Translations under genes and position numbers: made by a program
The notes under the pieces: generated by a model
Seen by the model: only the letters and a program-made list of their open reading frames with translations
What the model was told of the DNA's origin: nothing
The model's database searches: none
Source of the DNA: Marinobacter qingdaonensis
GTDB lineage: Bacteria > Pseudomonadota > Gammaproteobacteria > Pseudomonadales > Oleiphilaceae
DNA: 64,000 nucleotides
Direction: 5' to 3'
NCBI RefSeq assembly: GCF_034555935.1
Contig: NZ_JAYDCJ010000003.1
Coordinates: forward strand, 372,001-436,000
Part shown: positions 63,452 through 64,000 of the stretch, in pieces
How positions within the stretch are numbered: position 1 is the stretch's first letter
How the letters are laid out: each line of letters begins with the position of its first letter

Positions 63452-64000
63452 TTAGACGTACAGGTTCTTGCGCGAGAAACGCTCCACCAGCGGCTGGTAG
63501 GCGGCCCCCAGCAGGCGGTTGATGGCGTCGATGCCCCAGGCGTCGGGGCCAACCAGAATCCGCGACTCGTCCCGGCGAATGCCCCGGACGATGGTGGCCG
63601 CGGCCTTCTCCGGTGTGGTCATGGCCAGCTTGTCGAAGCCCTTGCGCTGGGCGGCCCCGTTCTCGGACTTGCCCATGCGCGCCGAGTTGGCGATGTTGGT
63701 GCGGATGCCGCCCGGGTGCACGCAGCTGACGGCCACCGGCTGTTGTTCCAGGTTCATTTCCTGGCGCAGGGCCTCGGTGAAGCCCCGAACCGCGAACTTG
63801 GCGGCGTTGTAGGCGCTTTGCTTGGGTACGCCGATCAGGCCAAACACGCTGGAAATGTTGACCAGGTGGCCGTCACCGGAGGCGATCAGGTGGGGCAGGA
63901 ACGCCCGGGAACCATGTGCCACACCCCAGAAGTCGATGTCCATGACCCACTTGAAATCCTCGTCGGTCATCTCCCGCACCGACGCCGACAGGGCGACCCC
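63452..64000 (-). CDS. SDR family oxidoreductase (5' end outside window)
   Basis: The C-terminal part of a short-chain dehydrogenase; the frame is open to the window end. Visible motifs are NISSVFG, the catalytic SAYNAAK and the segment CVHPGGIRTNIANSAR. The N-terminal cofactor motif is missing because it lies outside the window. The tail (AINRLLGAAYQPLVERFSRKN) resembles SDRs of acetoin/acyl reductase type. Confidence 0.88.
   Translation of the reverse strand, partial: GVALSASVREMTDEDFKWVMDIDFWGVAHGSRAFLPHLIASGDGHLVNISSVFGLIGVPKQSAYNAAKFAVRGFTEALRQEMNLEQQPVAVSCVHPGGIRTNIANSARMGKSENGAAQRKGFDKLAMTTPEKAAATIVRGIRRDESRILVGPDAWGIDAINRLLGAAYQPLVERFSRKNLYV

Overview
This 64 kb window is GC-rich chromosomal DNA from a gammaproteobacterium. 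Gene content and protein character suggest a marine Marinobacter-like organism: a TRAP transporter, Na+-coupled NSS and AGCS symporters, PAS-chemoreceptors, several GGDEF proteins, a HupE-like protein and a sigma-54/NasR-type nitrate assimilation cluster. This placement is an inference from gene content, not a database result. No rRNA, tRNA, CRISPR array, integrase or insertion sequence was seen.

Layout. 1-6.4 kb: an SDR (cut by the window edge), an acyl-CoA ligase, a crotonase-fold enzyme and a complete TRAP transporter (dctP-dctQ-dctM), which together look like uptake and CoA-dependent breakdown of an organic acid. 6.4-18.8 kb: mixed housekeeping and signalling genes (small secreted protein, NSS symporter, Aer-like chemoreceptor, EamA and MATE transporters, GGDEF protein, degenerate HD-GYP protein, S-formylglutathione hydrolase, CBS protein, Na+:alanine symporter, 1-Cys peroxiredoxin). 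18.9-21.5 kb: the methionine ABC transporter metN-metI-metQ. 21.7-23.2 kb: an HDOD-GAF protein. 23.2-28.6 kb: an ECF sigma/anti-sigma pair divergent from a four-gene operon (DUF4331 protein, small lipoprotein, TPR protein, HupE/UreJ-like membrane protein). Both directions carry the same bipartite motif, TGCATC-N17-CGTW. 28.6-35.1 kb: a hypothetical protein, an amidase, a lytic-transglycosylase-like protein, a TauE/SafE permease and a large sensor diguanylate cyclase. 35.3-37.7 kb: an exbB-exbD-exbD-tonB operon behind a Fur-box-like site.

37.7-54.7 kb is the centrepiece, a nitrate/nitrite assimilation island: the FNT-type channel nirC with a PP2C phosphatase-Ser/Thr kinase fusion, an orphan hcp, an HEXXH protein, assimilatory nitrate reductase (nasA), the nitrate ABC transporter nrtABC, the NIT-ANTAR antiterminator nasR, a small FAD reductase and nirBD. 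Five sigma-54 -24/-12 elements can be read upstream of nirC, hcp, nasA, nrtA and the nirBD operon. Four of these transcripts (not hcp) begin with a leader in which a small hairpin overlaps the 5' arm of an intrinsic terminator, as expected for NasR-type antitermination. In three of them the hairpin has a six-base loop with A at position 1 and G at position 4. An NtrC-like GCACC-N5-GGTGC site lies about 100 bp upstream of the nirC promoter. The picture is nitrogen limitation (NtrC/sigma-54) plus nitrate presence (NasR) jointly controlling import, two-step reduction to ammonium and possibly hcp.

54.8-64 kb: an RND pump with its membrane-fusion protein, a double-TM2 protein, an AraC-type regulator, a PF10118-like metal-dependent hydrolase, a third GGDEF protein and a second SDR cut by the window end. 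Four copies of a long-armed palindromic repeat with a shared core lie in intergenic positions between 54.2 and 60.0 kb.
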